Positions 41,466 to 49,913 of a stretch of 64,000 bases of DNA are shown in pieces. Origin of the DNA: Candidatus Manganitrophaceae bacterium (lineage in GTDB: Bacteria > Nitrospirota > Nitrospiria > SBBL01 > JAADHI01); contig DUAG01000011.1 of NCBI GenBank assembly GCA_012960925.1, positions 1 to 64,000 of the forward strand, read 5' to 3'. The position numbers and the translations under genes are program-made. Positions within the stretch are counted from its first letter, which is position 1. The number at the start of each line of letters is the position of its first letter. The notes below the pieces were generated by a model. The model was given only the letters and a program-made list of their open reading frames with translations, searched no databases and was not told where the DNA came from.

Positions 41466-42197
41466 TCAAAAATGTGCATTGATGACCGGAATCCAACGGA
41501 GAAAAGTGGGGTTGTTTCCGGCAAAATTAAAAATTCCAATTTGTATCCCGTGAAGCTCGTTGGCAACATTATATGCACCGATCTGGACACCATAGAATAC
41601 GTCCGCCCCGTTGACGAGCCCGATGGATAACCCGATCATCTTTTGGTCCGCCCCGCTCAATATTCCGCCAATGGAAACGCCCCGCATTTCAGTCGGAACC
41701 GCATAGAGCCCCCCGATGACGAGTCCCCTTGCTTGCTCAGCGAAACTCCCGATGATTCCGATCGAAATTCCATCGATACTCTTCTTGAACGATACAACAC
41801 TACTGACAGCGAGACCCCTCAATTCTTTTCCACCTATTGCGAAACCACTCAGAAAGATTCCCTCCATCTGTCTTCCCCCTGTCCTGAGCAGGCCGACCGC
41901 TATCCCTGTGGTTCCATCCCTGGTTTCCGCAAAGAGCGGACTGATTAAGAGGCCATTCATCTTTCGAGATGCCGGTGCAAGTGCGATGGCCAGGCCGTTA
42001 ATTTCATCTATCGGTGGATCAAGGTTGGAGCGAAATAGAGTTCCTATGTGAAGACTTAGCCCGTCAATCGTCCGGCCTTCTGATCGTATATTCCCGAAAC
42101 TTAACCCGGAGCCTAAAGTTGTGGTTCCCAAACCTGCTGAGGCATCATCTACGAAGAGGAAAAAAAGGAGCAGTAATGAGAAAAAAGATTTGTGCAT
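41466..42197 (-). CDS. LA_2272-like surface-repeat protein
   Basis: The 243-residue protein has an export signal (FFSLLLLFFLFVDDASA) and then about ten copies of a 20-residue unit ending GxxIG or GLxIG, such as MIGLSIGLVNGADVFYGVQI and NELHGIQIGIFNFAGNNP. The last unit, with LHGIQIGIFNFAGN and the ending PVINAHF, is the hallmark of the LA_2272 family of surface repeat proteins first named in Leptospira. A beta-solenoid at the cell surface is likely; the function is unknown. It is on the minus strand with the small periplasmic gene after it. Confidence 0.7.
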   Translation of the reverse strand: MHKSFFSLLLLFFLFVDDASAGLGTTTLGSGLSFGNIRSEGRTIDGLSLHIGTLFRSNLDPPIDEINGLAIALAPASRKMNGLLISPLFAETRDGTTGIAVGLLRTGGRQMEGIFLSGFAIGGKELRGLAVSSVVSFKKSIDGISIGIIGSFAEQARGLVIGGLYAVPTEMRGVSIGGILSGADQKMIGLSIGLVNGADVFYGVQIGAYNVANELHGIQIGIFNFAGNNPTFLRWIPVINAHF

Positions 42198-42282
42198 AGA
42201 ATCCTATTCAGTATGATGAATTTGGACAGTATTTCATATTGAGGCTGAATTCACAAGGCCGCTTTGAACATGCGATGCGGGT

Positions 42283-42885
42283 TCAAGGAACGACGATACG
42301 GTCACTCGCTCTCCTTCTGGGGTTCCCTTTTTGGGCTTTCCGCCGAAGCAGAAATGACTGCCCGCTGATCCGTTCGTAGAAGTTGGAAAAAGCTTGATGG
42401 GCCTCGGCCCGATCATCTGAAAACACTCCTTCTTCAAGTGAATCCTTTAGTTTTATTTGTACGATCACTTTTTCGGCATTGATGAGACGTTTCAGAAACA
42501 CATCATCAATTTCATAGTGTTTTGAGGAAGAAGATATTGATAGGCCAAAGAAATTTCCACTCACTGACCCCGGGTCGGTATTCACTCGTATTCGTTCATC
42601 GGTTGAAGAAAAAGTAACCACAGCACCATCGATCTGGAACAGAAGGCTTGGTTCTTTTGAAAATAAGCGGATACCAGGGACATGGGCGATAAGAATGATC
42701 CTCCCCTCCGGCATATTGGTCCGCCTGTAAAGGCTTAAACTGATCGTGGTGCTATAGGTCCAGACAGGGCCGACGGAGACCTCTGTTGCATCAAGAAGCG
42801 AAGATTTGGTTTCCTTGACGTGCCACGGAATCGGGGCACAGGCAGTCAATGTGAATAACAATAGAAATACGGAGAGTTTCTTCAT
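42283..42885 (-). CDS. hypothetical lipoprotein
   Basis: The 200-residue protein has a lipobox (LLLFTLTAC, Cys about residue 16), then beta-rich sequence (WTYSTTISLSLYRRTNMPEG; GRIILIAHVPGIRLFS; NFFGLSISSSSKHYEI) and a charged C-terminus rich in Arg/Lys. No domain is recognised. It is upstream of the surface-repeat gene with an 85-bp gap, and could be part of the same envelope cluster. Confidence 0.65.
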   Translation of the reverse strand: MKKLSVFLLLFTLTACAPIPWHVKETKSSLLDATEVSVGPVWTYSTTISLSLYRRTNMPEGRIILIAHVPGIRLFSKEPSLLFQIDGAVVTFSSTDERIRVNTDPGSVSGNFFGLSISSSSKHYEIDDVFLKRLINAEKVIVQIKLKDSLEEGVFSDDRAEAHQAFSNFYERISGQSFLLRRKAQKGNPRRRASDRIVVP

Positions 42886-43041
42886 CTCTTCGCATTATAG
42901 TGCAGCGCTTCATAGAATGAAATATAAAAAGAGATTCCATGGAGGAGAGAAATATAGACAGAGAGGTCTCCAGGCATTAAAGAACTCCATCCTGGACGGA
43001 AGGGAAGTGCGTTCGCTATTTATGTTCTCAATCAAGCAGGG

Positions 43042-43287
43042 TCATGATGACTGTAGTCCTCCTTCAATCACACCCCATTCGTCAGTAAGCCCACATTTGC
43101 ATCGAATCCGAGCTTTGAAAAAAGAGTCGAAGGGGTCCGTGGCGATACTAATGCTCAGGGGGCCGCACTTACACCGTCCCATTCCGGACTGAATATATTC
43201 AGATACCTTTTGTTTTATTTTTTCTTGTGCTTCGAGTGAAATTTCGGTAAACCATTTATACTGGTCTTCCATCAATCCATATCTCAT
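43042..43287 (-). CDS. small protein with two CKCG knuckles
   Basis: The 81-residue product has MGRCKCGPLS and, about 22 residues later, RIRCKCGLTDEW, i.e. four cysteines in two CxC pairs, a plausible small zinc ribbon. The first third is helical (ISLEAQEKIKQKVSEYIQ). No homologue is recognised. No strong ribosome site precedes either ATG (43287, 43272), so confidence is modest. It stands alone between a lipoprotein gene and a repeat copy. Confidence 0.5.
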   Translation of the reverse strand: MRYGLMEDQYKWFTEISLEAQEKIKQKVSEYIQSGMGRCKCGPLSISIATDPFDSFFKARIRCKCGLTDEWGVIEGGLQSS

Positions 43288-43377
43288 CAGCCACGAAGGT
43301 TTAGGCGCATAGAATGCTACCTGACTTGATAATATTTTACCATAATTTTACTATCCATCATACTATAACGACAGACT

Positions 43378-43563
43378 CAAGATCGGTGATTGGATCTTGG
43401 GATAAACCGTTAAGTCGCCTGAAAGACAAGTCCAGAGGCCTTAAGGACGAGCGAGGCGTACTTACCTGTACGGTGAGGAGTCTGTTATAACGACGTAATT
43501 TCAGCCGAATGGGTCTCGCGCCAGCCATCCGCGATTTCTAATTCCGAAATCGCGGAATTAGGG
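43378..43563 (+). repeat. repeat family B, copy 1
   Basis: It shares with copies 2 and 3 the blocks AAACCGTTAAGTCGCCTGAA, AGACAAG.CCAGAGGCC, GAGGCGTACT...GTACGGTGAGGAG and a 3' palindrome TAATTCCGAAATCGCGGAATT. The second block can form a hairpin (TACCTGTACGGTGA). No ORF. Intergenic in all three cases. Confidence 0.75.
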
Positions 43564-43775
43564 ACAGAAGAGACTTCCTTTAAAGAGCGGAAAGATATTG
43601 AAGAGAAGGCCTGATGGCTTGGCACCGCTTATTGGACAGCCTTATGCTGCCATCATTGGAGAACCTCGCTCCAGAGGGGTGAGGACTCTCTTTCCCAAAA
43701 GGAAGCTTTCGTTCCATATTTACTCGCTCACCCAATCCCGCTCGGAAGAACGGGGATTGCGCTCGCCATTATGTA

Positions 43776-44210
43776 TTATGCGGGCAGGGCGATTCGCAGA
43801 TAGAGACGCGTGGGCACCTGAGTTTTTGTAAAGATATTGTTCGGCAAGTGGAGGTTGTAGGTCTGACCTTCATAAATCGCAAAATATCTATTTACACCTT
43901 CCACTTCATGGGCATACTCAAAATTCCATACACTTGATGCCGTCGCTGGTTTGATTCTCTCCCCGCGAAAACCAATTCTTCGGACGGCTTTGTAGCCCTT
44001 CCCTATCGAGACGAGAATACGGTCTGGAAGTTCACGGTCAGGGAGAGGTGGAAGCATGAAAAGCGGTGCGTAAAGATCAGGAAAAACCGGTTCAGGTTCC
44101 TGGGCAATATCCAGCCTCGTTTTGCTAATATTCACATGGTATACAAATTCATTGATAACGGGCTCTACCCAATCTTTCTCGAAACCGTCAAAACGGATAC
44201 ATCGGTACAT
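43776..44210 (-). CDS. hypothetical protein
   Basis: The 144-residue soluble protein (MYRCIRFDGFEKDWVEPVIN; FEYAHEVEGVNRYFAIYEGQ; TRLYLRIALPA) has no signal or membrane helix. No family is recognised. It is transcribed towards repeat copy B1 and away from the REC gene; a 400-bp AT-rich gap follows upstream. It may be a local accessory gene. Confidence 0.45.
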   Translation of the reverse strand: MYRCIRFDGFEKDWVEPVINEFVYHVNISKTRLDIAQEPEPVFPDLYAPLFMLPPLPDRELPDRILVSIGKGYKAVRRIGFRGERIKPATASSVWNFEYAHEVEGVNRYFAIYEGQTYNLHLPNNIFTKTQVPTRLYLRIALPA

Positions 44211-44611
44211 AAGCTTCTCATTTTGTCGTTATTTTTATACTGTCATAAATAATATTAATAGAGAATATTCATGATAACAATAGGTTCTATGAGGAAATCG
44301 GTGAATTATTACTTATTTTGTGAGAATTTAGCCTGCAACGATTGTACTTAAAGGCAAGAGACAAGTCGTGATGAACCAAAAGATGTGTGCCCCTCTCTGA
44401 TTGACTTGTACGGTACCTCAAGTTGGATTTACTGGAGTTCTTGTCTTACAACTTTTCATGTTTTCTTTCCAGGTTTATGGCTTGGAGCCGAAAAATTTAA
44501 ATATTATTGAAACAAATATTTAAATTGCCTTTATTTCTTGACAGATCAGGCTGAGGCGATATCTTTAAGTAATATAATCGACACAAATCAATTTTTCTTC
44601 TCAGGAGCATA
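44211..44611. other. AT-rich gap before the REC gene
   Basis: It holds a good plus-strand promoter (44538-44565). No gene, repeat copy or RNA structure is seen in the rest. Confidence 0.6.
44538..44565 (+). promoter_or_regulatory. sigma70-like promoter for REC-GGDEF gene
   Basis: TTGACA (44538-44543), 16-bp spacer, TATCTT (44560-44565); the ATG at 44612 follows with AGGAGCATA. A second promoter with identical hexamers and spacing occurs at 49853-49880. Confidence 0.65.
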
Positions 44612-45640
44612 ATGAAAGTTAAAACACTGATTATTGGAAATGGTGACTACGAATCAAAGCAGGTCAAACGCTTGTTTGATGAGATGGGAAATGAAGCTGT
44701 TCTGGCCGCATCCGGTCGCCAGGGGATGCAGATTGCTTCAGCGCAACATCCTGATCTGATCATATTGGATCTGGCTTTGCACGACATCTCAGCCATCGAA
44801 GTCTGCAGGTGGGCAAAATTAAACATGCTGACCAAGAAAGTTCCTATTATCATGTTAGGGGGGAAGAAGGAGATCAAAGAGCGGATTGTCTGTATAAAGG
44901 AAGGTGCAGTTGATTATATTGGAAAACCCGTTGATCAATTGGAAGTAAAAATCAGGTTCGATTCATTTGTTCGAGAAAAATTACTCAGCGATGCGCTCAA
45001 AATTAAAGAGATGGAATATAATGATCTTATTCTAAATGTGGACTCACTTGTCATTTTTGATCCTGTGACCGGACTTGTGGGCAAAGAACGTTTTCAATCG
45101 ATCATCGCAAAAGAACTAAAGAGGGCGAGTCGCTATAAAAGTGCTTTTTCCTGCCTGATTATCGATGTTAATCAAGGAAATAAAGATAATGATTCATGCG
45201 GACAAGGGGTGAGCGACGTAGATTTGAAGGCGATTTCGGAAGCGATTAAAGAGCAGGTGCGGGCTGTAGACACCTTGGCCCGAAACGGGGAAAAAGGGTT
45301 TATGCTGCTTCTTACTGAGCAGGATCAAGGAACAGCTGTAATGATTGCGACAGCGATTGCGGAAAGAATCGGAAAGATTCCTTCAGAAAGAATCTCAACA
45401 AAAGAGAAAGAACTGTCAGTCTGTATCGGGATCTCCTCAATGCCCGATCAGGGAATCAAGCGGGCTCAAGGGATTATAATGTGCGCCGAGTATGCCCTTG
45501 ACAAAGCAAAGAAAACGGGTGAAGGAAGGGTTCAATCTGCCCGGATGATGGAAGTCGAAAAGAATCCATGGCCAATGAAACGCCAAGAGGGTCTCCCAAA
45601 GGAGGAAACCTCTCCTCGTCAAGATAAGACCTTCTGCTAG
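44612..45640 (+). CDS. response regulator with degenerate GGDEF
   Basis: The 342-residue protein has an N-terminal receiver domain (residues about 1-120) with the phosphoacceptor Asp in LIILDLALHD, Thr/Ser region and Lys in YIGKPVDQLEV. The C-terminal GGDEF-like domain (150-300) has lost its active site: the motif position reads LARNGEKGFMLLL, and the metal Asp region is altered (IIDVNQGNKDND). It should not make c-di-GMP, but may bind a nucleotide or partner. The promoter is clear and there is no partner kinase in the neighbourhood. Confidence 0.82.
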   Translation: MKVKTLIIGNGDYESKQVKRLFDEMGNEAVLAASGRQGMQIASAQHPDLIILDLALHDISAIEVCRWAKLNMLTKKVPIIMLGGKKEIKERIVCIKEGAVDYIGKPVDQLEVKIRFDSFVREKLLSDALKIKEMEYNDLILNVDSLVIFDPVTGLVGKERFQSIIAKELKRASRYKSAFSCLIIDVNQGNKDNDSCGQGVSDVDLKAISEAIKEQVRAVDTLARNGEKGFMLLLTEQDQGTAVMIATAIAERIGKIPSERISTKEKELSVCIGISSMPDQGIKRAQGIIMCAEYALDKAKKTGEGRVQSARMMEVEKNPWPMKRQEGLPKEETSPRQDKTFC

Positions 45641-45858
45641 AGGTCTGTCTCTGATCTGCCCATAATCAACAAAAAACTGTTCCCCGAGTATTCACTGGTT
45701 TTTAGAAATGAAATAAGCCATGATTGCAATGCCTCCTATAAACAGAAACATTTCAAGGACGACAACGTTCATTGAAAACACCCATTCGGGCAAAAACCTG
45801 ACGATGGATTCATATTAATCGCTTCCACTCTTCATTCGTCAAAAACAATCTCAAAATC

Positions 45859-46677
45859 CGGTTCTGTCGCAAATATTGTCAAGGGACGTAAAAGTGCCTG
45901 AAATACTATTGCCTATGCGGCTAATGAGTAAAATTGTTGGGCGAAGGTCTGGTGTTGCCCGGCCCGTTGTTTCATCTGGCCCTTGTGAATCATATGAACT
46001 GTTTCAATACCCCCTAGGGTGATACTGGCACTTCGGAATGATTTGAATCGGAGCATGGGTCGTATTTTATTTTTGATGAAGTGGTGGTCTTGCTCGACAA
46101 TATTATTGAGGTATTTGCACTGTCTGATCTTTATCCGTTTCCGGTTCTCCTGATTATATATTCTGATCCCTGCTTTGTTGGCCCCGCTCTTGTCGATGTT
46201 GATCTTGGAGGGTTTCTTCTGGAACTTTATCGCTTTCTTTAGAAATCTCAAAGCTGCCTTCCGATCCCGCTTTGCGGTGAGGATAAAGTCTATCGTCAGG
46301 CCTGCTTTATCGACTGCGCGGTATAAATACCTCCATTCCCCTTTGAGGGATACATAGGTCTCATCCATTCGCCAACTTAGGCCAATGGGGCTCTTCTTCT
46401 TTCTAAATTCTTTCTCAATGAAAGGAGTGAATTTCAAAACCCAGCGGTTAATGGTTGAGTGATCCACATCGACTCCACGTTCTTCCATCATCTCTTCGAT
46501 GTGAAGATAACTCAAAGGATAAGCCAGATACCACCGGGTGCATAACAAAATAATTTCTTTCTCAAAATGACATCCTTTAAAACTCAGCATCAGAGCTCCA
46601 AAATCATTATTTGTTTCATGCCCCGGATGCTACTATGAAACCGTCGGGAATTACAATCCGAACTTTGCGACAGAACC
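45859..46677 (-). mobile_element. IS6-family insertion sequence, intact
   Basis: The ends are GGTTCTGTCGCAAA (45859-45872) and AACTTTGCGACAGAACC (46661-46677), inverted. The length of 819 bp is the family norm. The 8-bp flanks (caaaatcc; ggttttta) do not match, so no target duplication survives, perhaps because of recombination between copies. Confidence 0.9.
45913..46590 (-). CDS. IS6-family transposase
   Basis: The 225-residue transposase is complete. It has an N-terminal HTH-like region (EEMMEERGVDVDHSTINRWV), then the DDE triad: D in WRMDETYVSLKG, D in INIDKSGANKAG, E in NNIVEQDHHFIKNKIRPMLR. The tail is GGIETVHMIHKGQMKQ. The nearby deletion copy at 33294 lacks the second and third catalytic residues, so this copy could mobilise it. 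It lies between the REC gene and a small membrane gene. Confidence 0.95.
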   Translation of the reverse strand: MLSFKGCHFEKEIILLCTRWYLAYPLSYLHIEEMMEERGVDVDHSTINRWVLKFTPFIEKEFRKKKSPIGLSWRMDETYVSLKGEWRYLYRAVDKAGLTIDFILTAKRDRKAALRFLKKAIKFQKKPSKINIDKSGANKAGIRIYNQENRKRIKIRQCKYLNNIVEQDHHFIKNKIRPMLRFKSFRSASITLGGIETVHMIHKGQMKQRAGQHQTFAQQFYSLAA

Positions 46678-46729
46678 GGTTTTTAGGGGTATTGATGCCT
46701 ACGAAGAAGAGAAGAGAATTTAACGGATA

Positions 46730-47038
46730 TTAAATTCGTCTATCACGTTTGTAAGATTCTAGTGCGCGCTCCTCAGCCTTTTTCTGAGATATCTGGGGCG
46801 CACGTCTGCGTTCATGATTGATTAATCTCCCAGCCTTGTCTTGGTCACCGCCACAAAATCTAAGTAATTCCGAATTAGGGTGAATACTATTTTTCTTGCC
46901 TCTAAGTGATCTGTTCCGGAACAGATCTATTGAGGAGATCACAATCAAAAGAAACAGAGCAAGAGATGATAATTGAATATAGACGGGCATCGCCATGAAC
47001 GAGTCCAATGCTTGTCCAGTAAATTCTCGTAGTCCCAT
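46730..47038 (-). CDS. small membrane protein
   Basis: The 102-residue product has one transmembrane segment (IQLSSLALFLLIVISSIDLF) and a basic cytoplasmic tail (HERRRAPQISQKKAEERALE). No family is recognised. Its gene lies downstream of the terminator of the tRNA unit, on the same strand, and the IS6 element ends 53 bp beyond its stop. Confidence 0.5.
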   Translation of the reverse strand: MGLREFTGQALDSFMAMPVYIQLSSLALFLLIVISSIDLFRNRSLRGKKNSIHPNSELLRFCGGDQDKAGRLINHERRRAPQISQKKAEERALESYKRDRRI

Positions 47039-47073
47039 TTCGAGCCTGATATTACTTGGCAGTTTTTCTACCT

Positions 47074-47117
47074 AAAAAAAAGGCCCAAGGACTCCTTTTT
47101 TTGGAGTTACCATGGGC
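47074..47117 (-). terminator. intrinsic terminator of the serS-tRNA unit
   Basis: On the minus strand GCCCATGGTAACTCC pairs with GGAGTCCTTGGGC around an A7 loop and is followed by CTTTTTTTT. It lies about 180 bp after tRNA-Arg and would end the transcript serS/tRNA-Ser/tRNA-Ser/DUF2155/tRNA-Arg. Confidence 0.75.
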
Positions 47118-47295
47118 TGTTGGATGATTCAATCTATGTGGCCGAGAGCCTCAAGGCAAATTTTGTGACAAAGTTTCCCCCGATAGGAGTAATTTAGATG
47201 CGTTTTGTGCCTACACATTGCCTACATCTTAAAATATTGAATACTGATATGGTATTTGAAGTATTTTGTGAGTATTTGAAAATTAAGGTAAAAAC

Positions 47296-47372
47296 TGGTG
47301 CGCCCAGAGAGATTCGAACTCCCGACCCCTTGATTCGTAGTCAAGTGCTCTATCCAACTGAGCTATGGGCGC
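47296..47372 (-). tRNA. tRNA-Arg (ACG)
   Basis: The cloverleaf starts GCGCCCATAGCTCAGTTGGA, has the anticodon arm CTTGACTACGAATCAAG and T arm GGGAGTTCGAATCTC, and ends TGGGCGC with an A discriminator and encoded CCA. The A at the first anticodon position would be edited to inosine. It lies downstream of the DUF2155 gene. Confidence 0.95.
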
Positions 47373-47380
47373 GACCTGGT

Positions 47381-47920
47381 TTATGAGGCGAGGACATCTT
47401 TCAGGGTGATGGCAAAATTGTCATGTTCAAATGGATGCATGGTTGGAAAGAGTGAGAAGAGCCAGCCCTCAAAGAGTTCAACTCCTTTTTCAGTGATGAC
47501 CACGTGTATCGCGGGATTTTTCAGTTCATTGGAAACCGAAGTGAAGACTGTTCCCTGGATAATCAAATCGGGCAGAAAAACACCGACCTTCACCTGAATC
47601 TCTGAACCGGGAACATTCCATATTTCTCCGAGGTTCACAGGATGTTCTGTGATCTCATGGGTCTTTTTATTTTCCAGCATAAGTTTAACGCTTTTCCATT
47701 TTCCCTTGACCATGTCCGGAATAATCACTTTTGCCCCGCTTAGGTCCGGTATGTCCGTATGTGCCCCTCCGCGGAGAGGCGGCGGGGTTGGACGATCTGA
47801 GTTTTGACCGGACAATGATGGGGGAAATGTGTCAGGAAGTTCGGTTCTTGCCTCATTCTTGTTACATGACGCAAGAATGACCAAAGCGAACAAAAGAACG
47901 ACGATGGGTGTTTGTTTCAT
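47381..47920 (-). CDS. DUF2155-domain lipoprotein
   Basis: The 179-residue protein has a lipobox (FALVILASC, Cys about residue 19) and a proline-rich linker. Its C-terminal DUF2155 domain is LGEIWNVPGSEIQVKVGVFL, then GWLFSLFPTMHPFEHDNFAI, the characteristic ending. The function of DUF2155 is unknown. It lies between tRNA-Ser(GCT) and tRNA-Arg, on the same strand, so it is probably transcribed with the tRNAs and serS. Confidence 0.8.
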   Translation of the reverse strand: MKQTPIVVLLFALVILASCNKNEARTELPDTFPPSLSGQNSDRPTPPPLRGGAHTDIPDLSGAKVIIPDMVKGKWKSVKLMLENKKTHEITEHPVNLGEIWNVPGSEIQVKVGVFLPDLIIQGTVFTSVSNELKNPAIHVVITEKGVELFEGWLFSLFPTMHPFEHDNFAITLKDVLAS

Positions 47921-47945
47921 AATCTCCTCTTAACCTTTCTAAACT

Positions 47946-48039
47946 TGGCGGAGAGGCAGGGATTTGAACCCTGGGTAGAGGTTGAAGCCCCTACGGCGGT
48001 TTAGCAAACCGCTGCCTTAAGCCGCTCGGCCACCTCTCC
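47946..48039 (-). tRNA. tRNA-Ser (GCT)
   Basis: It starts GGAGAGGTGGCCGAGCGG. The anticodon arm GCGGTTTGCTAAACCGC and a long variable arm (GTAGGGGCTTCAACCTCTAC) define a class II serine tRNA; CCA is encoded. It reads AGC/AGU codons. Confidence 0.95.
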
Positions 48040-48117
48040 TTAATTATGTCATGTCAGTATCTAGGTCTTTTTCCTAGAAATATTTTTGTTGTTACTCTGA
48101 GCCTTTGCTGTGGCTTA

Positions 48118-48203
48118 TGGCGGAGGGGGTAGGATTCGAACCCACGACCCTTTCGGGTAACGGTTTTCAAGACCGCCGCCATAGGCCACTCGGCCACCCC
48201 TCC
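48118..48203 (-). tRNA. tRNA-Ser (TGA)
   Basis: It starts GGAGGGGTGGCCGAGTGG. The anticodon stem-loop GCGGTCTTGAAAACCGT and a long variable arm show a class II serine tRNA; CCA is encoded. It follows the serS stop by 30 bp, same strand. Confidence 0.95.
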
Positions 48204-48233
48204 ATTTTTTATTTAGACATAGGAAACATTCCT

Positions 48234-49508
48234 TCAACTGTCTTCAATGGCTTTAAGCCCTCCCATGTAAGCCCTGAGGCATTCCGGAATGAGAACCGAG
48301 CCGTCCGCTTGTTGATAGTTTTCCAGGAGGGCGACAACGGTTCGTCCAACCGCCAGTGCGGAGCCATTGAGTGTATGGAGGTGGGCGATTTTCCCCTCAC
48401 GCGTGCGGTATCGAATTCGGGCGCGTCTCGCCTGAAATCCCTCGAAGTTGCTGCATGAAGAGATCTCTCGATACCTTCCCTGTGATGGAAGCCAGACCTC
48501 TATATCATATGTTTTTGCTGAAGCAAAACCAAGGTCACCTGTACAAAGCGATACCACCCGGTAGTGGAGTCCCAGTCTTTTTAAAACTTCTTCTGCATGA
48601 GACAGGAGTCTTTCCAGTAAATCATAGGATTCATCAGGAAAGGAAAAAGTGACCAATTCAACTTTATTAAATTGATGCTGTCTGATCAATCCACGGCTTT
48701 CATTTCCGTAAGTGCCGGCCTCCCTGCGAAAGCAAGGGGTGTAGGCGACGTAGGATAAAGGAAGCTGTGATTCCGTTAATGTTTCCGCCCGGTGGATATT
48801 GGTCAGAGGGACTTCGGCCGTCGGGATGAGGAAATAATCGTTATCTTTGAGCTGATAGAGGTCTTCTTCAAATTTCGGAAGCTGTCCGGTGGCGGTCATG
48901 CTCTCGCGGTTGACGATAAAAGGAGGGATTATTTCCTTGTATCCGTGTTCATTCACATGAAGATCAAGCATGAAATTGATCAGTGCACGTTCAAGTCGTG
49001 CCCCCCATCCCTTGTAAAGAGCAAACCGTGCCCCGGTAATCTTTGCACCTCGTTCAAAGTCGAGGATGTTGAGCTGCTCACCGATTTCCCAATGGGGTAA
49101 AGGCTGAAAGGAAAAGGAAGGAGGCTTCCCCCATCGACGCACTTCCGGATTATCCGCTTCGTTTTTTCCGATCGGTACCGAGGCATGAGGAAGATTGGGT
49201 AGTTTGAGCAGAAAGGGGTTTATTTTTCCTTCAGTCTGTTTCAGTGCAGTTTCAAGTCCGGAAATTTCTTCGGAAACCTGTTTCATTTCTTTGAGTATGG
49301 GTTCGATAGACGTACGTTCTCTCTTGTATTTTGCGATTTGTTCCGATGCCTTGTTTTTTTTATGTTTAAGCCCTTCAATCTGCCTCTTAAGGTCGCGTTG
49401 ACGCTGGTCCAGTCCGATCCATTCGTCAAAAGAAATATCTATTTGTCTGAGCGCAATCCGTTCTCGTACGAAATCCAGACCTTCGCGCAGGTCTCTAAGT
49501 GCCAACAT
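48234..49508 (-). CDS. serS: seryl-tRNA synthetase
   Basis: The 424-residue class II synthetase has an N-terminal coiled-coil arm ([20 protein letters not shown]) that recognises the long variable arm of tRNA-Ser. It has motif 2 [20 protein letters not shown] and motif 3 in the [18 protein letters not shown] region, with [20 protein letters not shown] between. The enzyme charges tRNA-Ser. It is followed on the same strand by two tRNA-Ser genes, suggesting coupled expression of enzyme and substrate. The start is the first in-frame ATG at the family N-terminus. Confidence 0.96.
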   Translation of the reverse strand: MLALRDLREGLDFVRERIALRQIDISFDEWIGLDQRQRDLKRQIEGLKHKKNKASEQIAKYKRERTSIEPILKEMKQVSEEISGLETALKQTEGKINPFLLKLPNLPHASVPIGKNEADNPEVRRWGKPPSFSFQPLPHWEIGEQLNILDFERGAKITGARFALYKGWGARLERALINFMLDLHVNEHGYKEIIPPFIVNRESMTATGQLPKFEEDLYQLKDNDYFLIPTAEVPLTNIHRAETLTESQLPLSYVAYTPCFRREAGTYGNESRGLIRQHQFNKVELVTFSFPDESYDLLERLLSHAEEVLKRLGLHYRVVSLCTGDLGFASAKTYDIEVWLPSQGRYREISSCSNFEGFQARRARIRYRTREGKIAHLHTLNGSALAVGRTVVALLENYQQADGSVLIPECLRAYMGGLKAIEDS

Positions 49509-49618
49509 AGACGGGAATCAGCCTTGGAAAATGGGAAATCCTTCTGAAATTCTTCCTGAATGAGTGGGTCTGAACTTAACATTTTTGGGCAAAAGGAGTC
49601 AACATGATGCTTTATCCC

Positions 49619-49790
49619 AAGATCAGCGATTAGATCTTGGGCAAACCGTCAAGTTATCTGAAAGACAAGGCCAGAGGCCATAAGGGTGATCGAGGCGTAC
49701 TCACCCGTACGGTGAGGAGTCCGTTGGCCGATAACACAGTAATTTCAGGTGAATCGACGGTTTCTAATTCCGAAATCTCGGAATTAGGGT
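49619..49790 (+). repeat. repeat family B, copy 2
   Basis: The same block order as copy 1: CAAACCGTCAAGTTATCTGA, AGACAAGGCCAGAGGCC, GAGGCGTACTCACCCGTACG then GTGAGGAGTCCGTT, and the 3' palindrome TAATTCCGAAATCTCGGAATT. CTCACCCGTACGGTGAG forms a perfect stem. Confidence 0.75.
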
Positions 49791-49852
49791 TTATCTCAAG
49801 GTAGAATTTCTGATCTTGGGAGTATCATATTGCCTTATTACTGGGTTATTGC

Positions 49853-49880
49853 TTGACAATTTCTGGTAATTTGGTATCTT
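49853..49880 (+). promoter_or_regulatory. sigma70-like promoter
   Basis: TTGACA, 16-bp spacer, TATCTT, then TTTTTCTATG; the ATG at 49914 follows AAAGGGGGAGAG. The hexamers and spacer length match the promoter at 44538. Confidence 0.65.
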
Positions 49881-49913
49881 TTTTCTATGAAATCTAGATA
49901 AAAGGGGGAGAGA

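Larger units (their letters stand above)
49509..49913. other. gap with repeat B2 and a promoter
   Basis: This divergent gap between serS and a plus-strand gene contains repeat family B copy 2 (49619-49790) and a promoter at 49853. No gene is seen. Confidence 0.6.

Noticed and set aside
47198-47386. Plus-strand ORF over tRNA-Arg (…GAPREIRTPDPLIRSQ…)
   Set aside because: Translation of the reverse complement of a tRNA gene, a common annotation artefact.
48105-48458. Plus-strand ORF over tRNA-Ser (…GVGFEPTTLSGNGFQD…)
   Set aside because: Reverse complement of the tRNA-Ser(TGA) gene followed by serS antisense; not a protein.
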